Below, piece after piece: positions 9,067 to 18,004 of a stretch of 64,000 bases of DNA (positions are counted from its first letter, which is position 1; each line of letters starts with the position of its first letter). Both the position numbers and the translations under genes were made by a program. The stretch lies in the NCBI RefSeq assembly GCF_014636315.1, contig NZ_BMED01000002.1, forward strand, positions 248,001-312,000. Reading direction: 5' to 3'. Under the pieces are notes generated by a model. It made no database searches. It saw only the letters and a program-made list of their open reading frames with translations, and was not told where the DNA came from. The stretch comes from Parundibacterium terreum (GTDB lineage: Bacteria; Pseudomonadota; Gammaproteobacteria; Burkholderiales; Burkholderiaceae_D).

Positions 9067-11808
9067 ATGAATGATTCCCAGCCCTCGCCGCAATCTGAAT
9101 TTCACACGCCATCCCGATTTGTGCAGCGCTGGCTCAATGCCGACGACAAGCGTCGCGGACTGCTGGAGCAAGTATCCAGATTATCCTTGAGAAGAAGCGA
9201 TTTTTCCGTTTTTTTACAAAAAGAAATAGATGTTGGCGCCAGCCTACAAAAGGCTATGCGCCGCCTGCGAAATCTGCTTGTTTCGAATCTTGTCACCCGT
9301 GATCTGGGCGGCCAGGCAGACCTGGACGAAGTGGTCACCAGCATTAGCGAATTTGCCGATTTTGCAGTGCAGACGCATTTGCAGGCCTTGATGGCCGACA
9401 TGGTCCTGGCGCACGGCATGCCGATAGGCGAGGAAAGCGGCGAGCCGCAGCAAATGATCGTGCTCGGCATGGGCAAGCTGGGCGGCATGGAGTTGAACGT
9501 TTCCTCCGATATCGACTTGATCTTTTGCTATGCAGAAGACGGTGAGACGCTCACTTCTTCAGAAGAGCAACGCCAGTTGTCCAACCATGAATTTTTCAGC
9601 CGTCTGGGCAAAAAACTGATCGCCGCCATCTCGGAAGTGACGGAAGACGGCTACAGTTTCAGGGTAGATATGGCATTGCGGCCGAACGGCGCATCCGGCC
9701 CGCTAGTGGCGAGTTTTGCAATGGTGGAAGAGTATTTCATGATCCAGGGCCGCGAGTGGGAGCGCTATGCCTGGGTCAAGGCGCGCGCGCTGACCGGCAC
9801 ACAATCGGACATTGATGCATTGGAAAAGATCGTGCGGCCTTTCGTATACCGCCGCTATCTGGACTACGGCGCCATTGACTCGCTGCGTTCCATGCATGGC
9901 CAAATCCGTGCCGAGGTGATCCGCCAGGAGACCCGGCACCCCGAGCGCAGCAACAATGTGAAGCTGGGCCGCGGCGGCATACGCGAGATCGAATTCCTGA
10001 GCCAGGTATTCCAGTTGATACGCGGCGGCCGCGAGGCCGCGCTGCGCGACCGCTCTACCCGCAGTACGCTGAAGATACTGGGTGAAAAAGGCATACTGGA
10101 ACCGCTGGTGGTCGAAAAACTGCTGGACTCGTATAGCTTCCTGCGCAATGTGGAACACCGGTTGCAATACCTGGATGACGCGCAAACCCATACCTTCCCC
10201 GCCAAGCCTGAAGATCAGCAGATCATTGCGCAAATGATGAACTACGACAGTACGGAAGAACTGTTTGCGCAATTGGCAAAACACAGAGAATTCGTCGCCG
10301 AACAGTTTGACGCCATCTTCAAGGAAAAGAAATCATCCAAGTCCCATCCGCAGGATGAGGAACGGATGATAGCTTCCACCTTGTCGGAGTCCGACGGCCA
10401 TGAAGTCGTGGAGGCGCAACTGATTGCGCTCGGTTTCAATGATGTTCCCGGCGCAGTGCAAAGGCTGATGCTGACCTGGCATTCGCCGCGCCTGCAATCG
10501 CTACCGGAGAATAGCCGCAACAAGCTGATCGCGCTGATCAACAAGGCCCTAGGCATGATCGTTGCCCAATCGGCGATGCACTTGCAGACGCTGAATCGTC
10601 TATTGGATTTCATGGAGGCGATTGCGCGCCGCGCAGCCTATCTGGCCTTGCTGACCGAATATCCGCATGCGCTGGAACGCGTAGTCAGGATGATGGATTC
10701 CAGCGATTGGGCGGCGAAATTCCTGACCCGCCACCCTATCCTGCTGGATGAATTGCTGGATGAGACTTCATTGCACCAGCAGCCGGACTGGGCCGCCTTT
10801 GCACACGAACTGCAACAGCAACTGGATCATGCTGAAGGCGATACCGAACGGCAGATGGAAACCCTGCGCGAAATGCACCACGCCTTGCTGTTCCGGCTAT
10901 TGGCACAGGATCTGGAGGGCCAACTGACGGTAGAACATCTGGCGGATGCGCTTTCCAAACTGGCCGACCTGATCGTGTCGGCGACGATACAGGCAGCATG
11001 GCAAACCATTTCCACGCGGCACAGGGAAAAGCCCAAGTTTGCAGTGATTGCCTACGGCAAACTCGGCGGCAAGGAACTGGGCTATGCGTCCGACCTGGAT
11101 GTCATCTTCCTGTATGACGACGACGATCAGGACGGCCCTGCCGCTTATGCCAAGCTGGCGCAGCGCTTCATCACCTGGATGACCAGCCACACGCCGGCCG
11201 GCATCCTGTTTGACATCGATATCGCCTTGCGGCCAGACGGCGCCAGCGGCTTGCTGGTGTCTTCAGTCGCATCCTTTGCACGCTACCAGGAAAAGTCGGC
11301 CTGGCTATGGGAGCACCAGGCGCTGACAAGGGCACGCTTTTGTGCAGGAGAACCTGGCATAGAAGCGCAGTTTGAGCAGATACGGGAAACCGTGCTAAGG
11401 CAACAGCGCGATCCTCAAAAACTCAAAACCGAAGTCTTATCCATGCGCCAGAAAATGCGCGACGCGCATCCCAACCGTAGCGACTTGTTTGACCTGAAGC
11501 AAGACGCAGGCGGCATGATCGATATTGAATTTATCGTGCAATTCCTGGTGCTGAAGTATGCGCATCAATTCCCCCAGCTGACCGCAAACTCCGGCAACAT
11601 CGCGCTGTTAAGATTATGCGCCGAGCTGGGCTTGATTGATGTGGACCTGGCTGCCAAAACCGCCGACGCCTATCGCAGCTTCCGCAAGCTGCAGCATAAA
11701 CACCGATTGCAAGGCGATGAAAAGGCACGCGTGACTCCCGAGCTGGTAGTCAATGAAGTGGCGGCAACACAGAAGTTGTGGGGAATGCTGCTGGAGGGTG
11801 AGGCTTAA
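9067..11808 (+). CDS. glnE: Glutamine synthetase adenylyltransferase/adenylyl-removing enzyme
   Basis: Bifunctional regulator that adds AMP to, or phosphorolytically removes it from, a conserved Tyr of glutamine synthetase under control of PII. At 913 residues it has both nucleotidyltransferase domains: the N-terminal (deadenylylating) one with GMGKLGG..SSDIDLIF at about residues 134-152, and the C-terminal (adenylylating) one with YGKLGGKELGYASDLDVIFLYDDD at about 661-684; DIDIALRPDGASG and VDMALRPNGASG supply the metal-binding repeats. ATG at 9067 has no clear Shine-Dalgarno. It is followed at once by a terminator-like hairpin shared with the convergent peptidase gene. Confidence 0.96.
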   Translation: MNDSQPSPQSEFHTPSRFVQRWLNADDKRRGLLEQVSRLSLRRSDFSVFLQKEIDVGASLQKAMRRLRNLLVSNLVTRDLGGQADLDEVVTSISEFADFAVQTHLQALMADMVLAHGMPIGEESGEPQQMIVLGMGKLGGMELNVSSDIDLIFCYAEDGETLTSSEEQRQLSNHEFFSRLGKKLIAAISEVTEDGYSFRVDMALRPNGASGPLVASFAMVEEYFMIQGREWERYAWVKARALTGTQSDIDALEKIVRPFVYRRYLDYGAIDSLRSMHGQIRAEVIRQETRHPERSNNVKLGRGGIREIEFLSQVFQLIRGGREAALRDRSTRSTLKILGEKGILEPLVVEKLLDSYSFLRNVEHRLQYLDDAQTHTFPAKPEDQQIIAQMMNYDSTEELFAQLAKHREFVAEQFDAIFKEKKSSKSHPQDEERMIASTLSESDGHEVVEAQLIALGFNDVPGAVQRLMLTWHSPRLQSLPENSRNKLIALINKALGMIVAQSAMHLQTLNRLLDFMEAIARRAAYLALLTEYPHALERVVRMMDSSDWAAKFLTRHPILLDELLDETSLHQQPDWAAFAHELQQQLDHAEGDTERQMETLREMHHALLFRLLAQDLEGQLTVEHLADALSKLADLIVSATIQAAWQTISTRHREKPKFAVIAYGKLGGKELGYASDLDVIFLYDDDDQDGPAAYAKLAQRFITWMTSHTPAGILFDIDIALRPDGASGLLVSSVASFARYQEKSAWLWEHQALTRARFCAGEPGIEAQFEQIRETVLRQQRDPQKLKTEVLSMRQKMRDAHPNRSDLFDLKQDAGGMIDIEFIVQFLVLKYAHQFPQLTANSGNIALLRLCAELGLIDVDLAAKTADAYRSFRKLQHKHRLQGDEKARVTPELVVNEVAATQKLWGMLLEGEA

Positions 11809-11811
11809 AAT

Positions 11812-11847
11812 AAAAATCCCCGAGGGTGAAGTGAACCCCGGAGATTT
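11812..11847. terminator. Bidirectional terminator between glnE and the PBP7-like gene
   Basis: Just after the glnE stop, AAATCCCCGAGGGT pairs imperfectly with ACCCCGGAGATTTTTT. A T run follows on the plus strand and A-rich bases precede it, so it can serve both convergent genes. Confidence 0.65.
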
Positions 11848-11864
11848 TTTTCATTCATGCGGGA

Positions 11865-12935
11865 TCAGGATCCGGCCAGGGCAGGCGATTTCGCCATGAT
11901 CGGAGATTTCAAGGTCTCCAGCCATTTACGGATACGGCCGGCATCAGCCTGGCGTGAATACTTGCCCTTGGAGTCAAGGAACACCATGACAATAGCGCGG
12001 CCTTCTATCATCGCCTGCATCACCAGGCAGCGGCCCGCTTCAGCGATATAACCGGTTTTTTGCAAGCCGATTTCCCATCCCGGATTGGCAACCAGGTGAT
12101 TGGATGTCGAGTATTGCAAAGGACGTCCGCCCGGCTCAACCACATATTTGGAATCGGTAGAATACTGGCGTATCAGCGGCTGCTGATACGCGGCATTGAC
12201 CAGCTTGACCAGATCGCGCGCACTGGCGACGTTGTGCGGCGACAAGCCGGAGGAATCCACGTAATGGGTATCGCTCATGCCTAACTGTGCGGCCTTGGTA
12301 TTCATCGCGGCAACAAAGGCAGGCAAGCCGCCCGGATAGTTACGGCCCAGCGCAGAAGCGGCGCGGTTTTCCGAACTCATCAAGGCAATATGCAGCATGT
12401 CGGTGCGAGACAATTTTGCGCCTATCTTCAGACGTGAGCTGGTTCCCTTTTCCTTGTCGATATCTTCGTTGGTGACTTCGATCATCTCATTCATGTCCTG
12501 ATTTGCTTCTACAACAACCAGGCTGGTCATCAGTTTGGTGATGGACGCGATAGGCAACGAGACTTCAGAGTTTTTCTCAAACAAGACCTGGGAGCTGGCC
12601 TGGTCAACCACATAGGCGACATTTGATTTCAGATCGAGGGAATCATTGGCGTGGTTCAATCCCGCGAGATCACCGGCAGAAGCTCTTTCAGGGATGACCG
12701 GGGCAATCGCTACGCGCTGCAGTACTACCCTGCGCTTGCCATTAACCATCACGGTGTGCCGGACCAGCTTCGTGGCTGGCGCCTTTGCAGCGACTTTATG
12801 CGCAACGGGTTTCTTGACCACGTGCTTCTTGGTTTCAGCGGCGTGCGCCGATATCAGGGCTACTGGCAATGCGGCGAATGTGAAGACAACGAGCGCTTTA
12901 CGAGTAAATTTAGCAATTTCAGCAAATTTCACCAC
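11865..12935 (-). CDS. pbpG: D-alanyl-D-alanine endopeptidase, PBP7-like
   Basis: A periplasmic low-molecular-weight penicillin-binding protein that cleaves D-Ala-meso-DAP cross-links in peptidoglycan. The 356-residue precursor begins with a hydrophobic export signal (KALVVFTFAALPVALISAHAA). The three serine-peptidase motifs are present: SITK at about residues 130-133, SSEN (SxN) near 185, and KTG near 292. A Lys/Val/Ala-rich linker (about residues 33-70) sits before the catalytic domain. The absence of an evident C-terminal amphipathic anchor favours PBP7/8 over PBP5/6. ATG at 12935. Monocistronic, converging on glnE. Confidence 0.88.
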   Translation of the reverse strand: MVKFAEIAKFTRKALVVFTFAALPVALISAHAAETKKHVVKKPVAHKVAAKAPATKLVRHTVMVNGKRRVVLQRVAIAPVIPERASAGDLAGLNHANDSLDLKSNVAYVVDQASSQVLFEKNSEVSLPIASITKLMTSLVVVEANQDMNEMIEVTNEDIDKEKGTSSRLKIGAKLSRTDMLHIALMSSENRAASALGRNYPGGLPAFVAAMNTKAAQLGMSDTHYVDSSGLSPHNVASARDLVKLVNAAYQQPLIRQYSTDSKYVVEPGGRPLQYSTSNHLVANPGWEIGLQKTGYIAEAGRCLVMQAMIEGRAIVMVFLDSKGKYSRQADAGRIRKWLETLKSPIMAKSPALAGS

Positions 12936-13145
12936 CGCTTACTCCAGTAAATTTTATGACAGAAAATTTAGTGCAGTGTAGCAAAATTCAAAAAAATCGC
13001 AAGAGAATTAAAGGCTTAGCGCAATTATCTGATGCGAAGTCTTGTGTCATAAACATCAGAACTCATGGCCGGCATGCCGGATGGCGAAGCTCTGTGTATT
13101 TTCACTATAGACTAAATGCCACCGGGCTTTCAGCATTTAAAGGAT

Positions 13146-14220
13146 TCAGCGATTTTGCAAAGCTGGCCGCATTTGCGCTGCCAGGGTTTCCGGAAAGCGC
13201 ATGCAAAAGGCTTCCTGCAGCAGCAGTTGCAGGTAGGAGGCATCGGAAACATGCAAGCTATTATTTAAATAGAAACGGGGCAGCAGCCTGGCTGTCAGGC
13301 GGTGCCTGCCGGATTTTTCTGCAGGCTGCTCGGGGAAAAAGCTGAGATTGAAGCTGCTCAGTCCATTGTCTGCAAAATAAGAAACCACCTGCGTCAGAGA
13401 AGCGGCGAACACAGCTATCTCTGCGTCACTCAATTCTTCGATGGCGCCCCTCTGGTGAAATACCGCCATCACATCGCCCAGCGCGCCTATCGGTGCAAAC
13501 GGTGCTATCCAGGCAGCGGTGCTGTCTTCCATCAACCATCTTGGCCCATCCCGCTCGGACCTGATCAAGTCGTCTGCGAACACTGAGCCGTTTGCCGACA
13601 GATAGGCAGTTTCAGCGCTCAACTCGCGCGCCAAACGGTTTCCTGGATGCTGCGTCAAGGCCACCTGCATATGCGGATGCAATTGGGAGCCACCTGATGC
13701 AGGCAGATAATTCCAGGTCAGCAAGCCATACGCAGTCTTCAATTCTGCCGAACTTTTTCTTGCGTGGATAAAAAATATCACGCGCCAGCTTTATCGTCTC
13801 CGCGATCAGGCCAGACGGCATCGCTTTCGCATCAAATGCATGCGCATGAGAAACCGCAGCGATCGCGGATATCTCATCATACGGAAAGAGGTTGGGAAAC
13901 AGCGTCGCTTCCCCGCGCACCAGGCGGCCGTCTGCGACCATAGTGCCCTGGGCACCAAAACCATGCAGGAACTCATCGGTAAATTTGGGGGTAATCCTGC
14001 CAACCTGTGACTCACAAAACGGGCAATGGGGGCGGGTAGATTCCAGCAGCGCGCTCATGTCTTCGGCCTGCGGCACTACGCCGGAGAAATGGCAGATCCG
14101 CGCAGTATCCTGCGTCAGGGGGTCGTAGCGGATCTCGCTTTCGATCTGGGCCGGATCAAACTGCCGGCGCGGATCCAGCAGGCTGCTGAATTTTTTCTCG
14201 GCCTTGAAGGAGATACTCAT
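13146..14220 (-). pseudogene. GalT-like HIT-superfamily nucleotidyltransferase, frameshifted
   Basis: Two overlapping minus-strand frames encode successive parts of one protein. The first (14220-13612) starts MSISFKAEKKFSSLLDPRRQ and carries CPFCESQ, typical of the zinc-binding start of galactose-1-phosphate uridylyltransferase-like proteins, with coherent sequence to about KLARDIFYPRKK. The second continues with YGLLTWNYLPASGGSQLHPHMQ, including the HPH catalytic motif, to stop at 13146. The frames meet around 13755-13775, near an AAGAAAAAG run; the shift is equivalent to one extra base. The start overlaps the nitroreductase stop as ATGA. It may be a true pseudogene, a sequencing error in an A run, or slippage. 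The UDP-galactose role is not assured. Confidence 0.65.
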
Positions 14221-14906
14221 TCCAGGAAAGTAACAAATCCGGATACCGCTTCACGCTCGGTAGTCAGTGTGTTTTCTATCTTGCTATTGTCGGCATAGCC
14301 CAGGGACATGCCGCAGACCACCATTTCACTCTCCGCCAAGCCGAGGATTTCTGAAATCAGCTTGTGATATTGGTTAAACGCAGCCTGAGGGCAGGTATCC
14401 AACCCGCGCGCACGCGCGGCCAGCATCACATTCTGCATGAACATCCCATAGTCCAGCCACGAGCCCTGCTCCATCACCCGGTCTATCGTAAAGATAAAGC
14501 CCACTGGAGCATCGAAAAATCCGTAATTGCGCCCATGCTGCGCATGCATACCTGCCTTGTTTTCGCGGCCCAGTCCCAACAGCGCATACAGATCCCAGCC
14601 TATCTTGCGCCTGCGGTCCACATATGGCGAGACCCATTTGACCGGATAGTAGTTATATTCCTCTGCGTGCCCCGATGCGGCATTGTTGTGCGCCTCCAGG
14701 ATGCCGGTCGACAATTGCTTGAGCTTCGCACCTGTCAACACATATACCTTCCACGGCTGCGTATTGCTGCCGGATGGAGCGCGGGCCGAGATTTCCAGAA
14801 TTTTTTCTATGTCTTCCCTGGCAACAGCATTCGGCAGGAAGGCCCTGACCGAGCGTCGCGAAGTAATCGTTTCATCAACAATGTTTTGAGCAGGTGTTGT
14901 AATCAT
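14217..14906 (-). CDS. Nitroreductase family protein
   Basis: FMN-dependent oxidoreductase of the NfsB/FRase I superfamily, 229 residues. The N-terminal RRSVRAFLPNAV and ARAPSGSNTQPWKVYVLTG segments form the typical FMN phosphate and ribityl binding site; GLDTCPQAAFNQY and VVCGMSLGYAD correspond to the C-terminal family region. I chose the ATG at 14906 because the longer frame opens with TTG. Its stop overlaps the ATG of the downstream GalT-like frame (ATGA), suggesting translational coupling. Physiological substrate (nitroaromatic, quinone or other) cannot be told from sequence. Confidence 0.9.
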   Translation of the reverse strand: MITTPAQNIVDETITSRRSVRAFLPNAVAREDIEKILEISARAPSGSNTQPWKVYVLTGAKLKQLSTGILEAHNNAASGHAEEYNYYPVKWVSPYVDRRRKIGWDLYALLGLGRENKAGMHAQHGRNYGFFDAPVGFIFTIDRVMEQGSWLDYGMFMQNVMLAARARGLDTCPQAAFNQYHKLISEILGLAESEMVVCGMSLGYADNSKIENTLTTEREAVSGFVTFLE

Positions 14907-14961
14907 GGCTGGATCTTTGAAAATCAATAGATGGTCGTATAAGTCTAAACCGGCGCTTGGG

Positions 14962-15396
14962 CTAAGACTGTATGGTTTTTAACAAGGCACGCATATTATC
15001 GGGGATGGATGCCGGCCTGCGGCTCTCCCGGTCAACATAGACATGCACGAAATGCCCTTGCGCCGATGCGCTGGTTTCTTCATTTTTGAAGATACCGACC
15101 TCATAGCGAACGCTGGAATTGCCCAGCTTGCTGACGCTGACCCCGGCTATGACCACATCCGGAAAAGCGACTGAAGCCAGGTAGTTGCACTGGGTTTCTA
15201 TGACCAACCCGATCACACTGCTGGTTTCTATATCCAGCACACCATTGACGATCAGGAATTGATTCACGACCGTATCGAACCAACTGTAATACACCACATT
15301 ATTGACATGTCCGTACGCGTCATTGTCCATCCAGCGCGTCGTAATTGTATGAAAATGCTGAAAATCGCTGCGTTGCTTTGCTTCCACCGGCATCAT
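14962..15396 (-). CDS. Acyl-CoA thioesterase, 4-hydroxybenzoyl-CoA thioesterase (hotdog) family
   Basis: A 144-residue single-hotdog protein hydrolysing acyl-CoA thioesters. The signature RWMDNDAYGHVNNVVYYSWFDT near residues 20-41 contains the family catalytic Asp followed by GHVNN. The remainder matches the YbgC/FcbC-like fold length. Two adjacent ATG codons (15396 and 15393) occur; GAGGA lies immediately before them, making the second slightly better spaced. It is downstream of no obvious partner and 55 bp upstream of the nitroreductase on the same strand, so co-transcription is possible. Substrate chain length unknown. Confidence 0.85.
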   Translation of the reverse strand: MMPVEAKQRSDFQHFHTITTRWMDNDAYGHVNNVVYYSWFDTVVNQFLIVNGVLDIETSSVIGLVIETQCNYLASVAFPDVVIAGVSVSKLGNSSVRYEVGIFKNEETSASAQGHFVHVYVDRESRRPASIPDNMRALLKTIQS

Positions 15397-15625
15397 GTCC
15401 TCGCAATAAGATAAGCGTTTGGTTCAAGCATGGGACGCCGACCATCAAGGCGTGAAATAGTGGCTTGAATACCATCGAAACGAGTCTAGCATATCAGCAA
15501 TGTTTCATCTGCCAGTCACAATCGTCGGCCATAATCTGGCTTGCCGGTGTATTAGTCAAATGACAAATATATTGGTGCGGTGAAAGCTTCTTTGCATCAT
15601 CGATGTATGAAAAAGACAATTTTAT

Positions 15626-15694
15626 TGCAATGCACAAAATTGGCTTGACATGCAAGTTTAAATCCTTAGAATGCATCATGGTGCAACGCACAAA
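15626..15694 (+). promoter_or_regulatory. Phasin promoter with two TGCAAYGCACAAA operator-like repeats
   Basis: A near-consensus promoter reads TTGACA (15645-15650), 16 bp, TAGAAT (15667-15672). It is flanked by two direct repeats: TGCAATGCACAAA (15626-15638), just upstream of -35, and TGCAACGCACAAA (15682-15694), around the start site, 56 bp apart. In Ralstonia the repressor PhaR binds the phasin promoter and releases it when polyhydroxybutyrate granules form. These repeats are placed as expected for such an operator, by inference. Confidence 0.6.
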
Positions 15695-15777
15695 TCAGCT
15701 TTGCACGGGTCTTCTGCCCTGTTTCCTAGATACAACTTTTAATTCCCCCAAGTTCTACATCTTCTTAGGAGATATCA

Positions 15778-16344
15778 ATGTTTTCAATCCCTGAACAGTT
15801 TTCCGCAGCTACCAAAGCGAACTTCGATGCCCAACTCGCACTGATAACAGCGTTGACCGGCAAAGCATTTGAAAGCGTAGAGAAATTTGTTGACCTGAAC
15901 ATGACAGTTGCCAAGACTTCCATCGAAGAATCCACCGCCGCTGCAAAACAGATTTTCTCAGCAAAAGACCCACAAGAATTTTTTAGCCTGACAGCAGCAC
16001 ACGCGCAGCCAAACGCTGAAAAGGCGCTGGCCTATGGCCGCCACCTGGCAACGATCGCCTCCGGTGCGCAAGCAGAGTTCACTAAAGCCGCAGAAACACA
16101 AATTGCAGAAACCAACCGCAAGGTACTGGCGCTGGTAGAAGAAGTTTCCAAAAATGCACCTGCCGGATCTGAAAATGTAGTTGCGATATTTAAAACAGCA
16201 ATCGGCAATGCAAACGCCAGCTACGATCATCTGACCAAGACTACTAAGCAGGCAGTAGAAGCTTTGGAAGCCAATCTGAACACAGCAGTCAGCCAAATCT
16301 CACAAGCCGCAGTCAAATCGACACCACGCGCAGCAAAAAAATAA
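15778..16344 (+). CDS. phaP: Phasin family protein (polyhydroxyalkanoate granule surface)
   Basis: A 188-residue, all-helical protein that coats polyhydroxyalkanoate granules and controls their size and number. It opens with MFSIPEQFSAATKANFDAQLALITALTGKAFESVEKFVDLNM, the standard phasin start of betaproteobacteria (TIGR01841 type), continues with amphipathic helices (STAAAKQIFSAKDPQEFFSL) and ends in an Ala/Lys-rich tail SAAKK-like (STPRAAKK) typical of the family. ATG at 15778 follows AGGAG at the right spacing. Monocistronic: strong upstream promoter, strong terminator after. No PHA synthase genes are in the window. Confidence 0.92.
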   Translation: MFSIPEQFSAATKANFDAQLALITALTGKAFESVEKFVDLNMTVAKTSIEESTAAAKQIFSAKDPQEFFSLTAAHAQPNAEKALAYGRHLATIASGAQAEFTKAAETQIAETNRKVLALVEEVSKNAPAGSENVVAIFKTAIGNANASYDHLTKTTKQAVEALEANLNTAVSQISQAAVKSTPRAAKK

Positions 16345-16387
16345 TTGCCGCCTGATGGCAAGTAGGCCTTAGTGCTTGCAGCTAGAC

Positions 16388-16415
16388 AAAAACCTCGCTG
16401 ATGCGAGGTTTTTTT
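16388..16415 (+). terminator. Terminator of the phasin gene
   Basis: AAAAACCTCG pairs with CGAGGTTTTT around the loop CTGATG, followed by a T run. Confidence 0.85.
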
Positions 16416-16440
16416 GTGCCTGAGAATTCGTTCCCTCAAT

Positions 16441-16468
16441 AAAAAATGCCCTGCATAAGCAGGGCATT
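16441..16468 (-). terminator. Terminator of the liv operon
   Basis: AATGCCCTGC-ATAA-GCAGGGCATT; on the minus strand it is followed by T6, 34 bp past the livF stop. Confidence 0.85.
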
Positions 16469-16501
16469 GTCATTCCAGGCTACTTGGCCACCTGGTAGAT
16501 A

Positions 16502-17224
16502 TTACTCGCCCAGATAAGCAGCCTGTACTTTCGGATCATGCAGCATCTCTTTGGCATCACCACTCATGGTGATGGAACCGGAGTCCATCACATAGCCGCG
16601 ATGGGCTGCCTGCAATGCCAGCTTCGCATTCTGCTCCACCAGCAGTATGGTTACGCCTTGTGCCGACACATTGCGCACCACCTCGAAGATTTTTTCAACC
16701 ATGATAGGCGACAGGCCCATCGAAGGTTCATCCAGCAAGAGCAGGTTGGGATGCGACATCAAAGCACGGGCCATCGCCAGCATCTGCTGCTCACCACCGG
16801 AAAGCGTACCTGCCAATTGCGCAGCACGCTCCTTCAGGCGAGGGAAAACGGTGAACCATTTTTCGATATCGGCATTGATACCGGCCTTGTCATTGCGGGT
16901 ATAGGCGCCCATCATCAGGTTTTCCTGGATGGTCATGCGGGTAAATACGCCACGCCCTTCAGGCACCATCGCCAGATGGCTATTCACCAGCTGGAAGGAA
17001 TTGATACCCTTGATGGACTTACCCAGATAATGAATTTCGCCCTCAACCTTGCAGCTTGGCAAAGTACTGGTAATCGCTTTCAGTGTCGTGGTCTTGCCCG
17101 CGCCATTCGCGCCGATCAGCGTAATCAACTCACCTTTGTTGACTTCCAGATCGATACCCTTGACGGCCTTGATGCCGCCGTAAGCAACCTTCAGATTGCT
17201 TACCTTCAATACATTTTCAAGCAT
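16502..17224 (-). CDS. livF: Branched-chain amino acid ABC transporter ATP-binding protein LivF
   Basis: One of the two ATPases of the high-affinity branched-chain amino acid (HAAT family) importer. 240 residues, starting MLENVLKVSNLKVAYGG. Walker A GANGAGKTT, ABC signature LSGGEQQMLAMARAL, Walker B LLLLDEPSMGL and the H-loop region LLVEQNAKLAL are all present. I placed the start at 17224, which overlaps the livG stop by one base (TAATG), rather than at the further upstream in-frame codon, because homologous sequence begins there. Last gene of livHMGF, followed by a terminator. Confidence 0.94.
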   Translation of the reverse strand: MLENVLKVSNLKVAYGGIKAVKGIDLEVNKGELITLIGANGAGKTTTLKAITSTLPSCKVEGEIHYLGKSIKGINSFQLVNSHLAMVPEGRGVFTRMTIQENLMMGAYTRNDKAGINADIEKWFTVFPRLKERAAQLAGTLSGGEQQMLAMARALMSHPNLLLLDEPSMGLSPIMVEKIFEVVRNVSAQGVTILLVEQNAKLALQAAHRGYVMDSGSITMSGDAKEMLHDPKVQAAYLGE

Positions 17225-17994
17225 TAGTGAGAACCTCCCAAGTACGCCTCGATCACAGCGGGATTTTTTTGTATGTCTGCAGGAAGGCCTTCGGCAATCG
17301 GCTTGCCGTAATCCAGCACGGTGATCCGGTCGCACAGACCCATCATCAGCTTCACGTCATGCTCAATCAGCAGAATGGTTTTACCCTCGGCCTTGATCTT
17401 GACCAGCAGTTCACGCAGCGCCAGTTTTTCAGTCGCGTTCATACCCGCCGCAGGCTCATCCAGCGCCAGCAATTTAGGATCCGTCGCCAGCGCGCGTGCA
17501 ATTTCGAGCCGGCGCTGATCGCCGTAGGACAGGAACTTGGATGTGCGCTCTGCAAATTTGCCGATACCGACAAAATCCAGCAGCTCATGGGCGCGCTGAC
17601 GGATTTCTGCTTCTTCCTTGCGCGCTGCCGGGCTGCGGAACACTGCACCGAACACACCCTGATGGGTACGGATATGCCGCCCTACCATGACGTTTTCCAA
17701 TGCGGTCATTTCACCGAACAGGCGGATGTTCTGGAAGGTACGGGCAATACCTGCCTTGGCCACTTCATGCGGGGCAGAAGGAGAATAAGGCTTGCCATCC
17801 AGCTCGAAAGTACCGGTATCAGGCTGGTACAGGCCGGTGATCACGTTGAAGAACGTGGTCTTGCCCGCACCGTTAGGGCCGATCAAGCCATAGATCTGGC
17901 CCTGCTTGATCTCGATTCCCACATTGGACAGCGCTTGCAAGCCGCCGAACCGCTTGTTGGCGCCTTCAATTTTTAAGATTGTTTTATCAGTCAT
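17224..17994 (-). CDS. livG: Branched-chain amino acid ABC transporter ATP-binding protein LivG
   Basis: Second ATPase of the same importer, 256 residues. Walker A GPNGAGKTTFFN (about 38-45), signature LSYGDQRRLEIARALA, Walker B LLALDEPAAGMN with the characteristic LivG AAGMN stretch, and H-loop LLIEHDVKLMM. AAGGA precedes the ATG at 17994. Transcribed after livM with a 10-bp gap and coupled to livF. Confidence 0.95.
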   Translation of the reverse strand: MTDKTILKIEGANKRFGGLQALSNVGIEIKQGQIYGLIGPNGAGKTTFFNVITGLYQPDTGTFELDGKPYSPSAPHEVAKAGIARTFQNIRLFGEMTALENVMVGRHIRTHQGVFGAVFRSPAARKEEAEIRQRAHELLDFVGIGKFAERTSKFLSYGDQRRLEIARALATDPKLLALDEPAAGMNATEKLALRELLVKIKAEGKTILLIEHDVKLMMGLCDRITVLDYGKPIAEGLPADIQKNPAVIEAYLGGSH

Positions 17995-18004
17995 GTCGAT
18001 ATCC

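Noticed and set aside
13085..13110. GGCCGGCATGCCGG palindrome near the GalT-like gene as a terminator
   Set aside because: No T run on either side; only a dyad.
17224..17335. Upstream in-frame start for livF
   Set aside because: The added residues lie in livG coding DNA and have no LivF likeness; TAATG coupling supports the shorter start.
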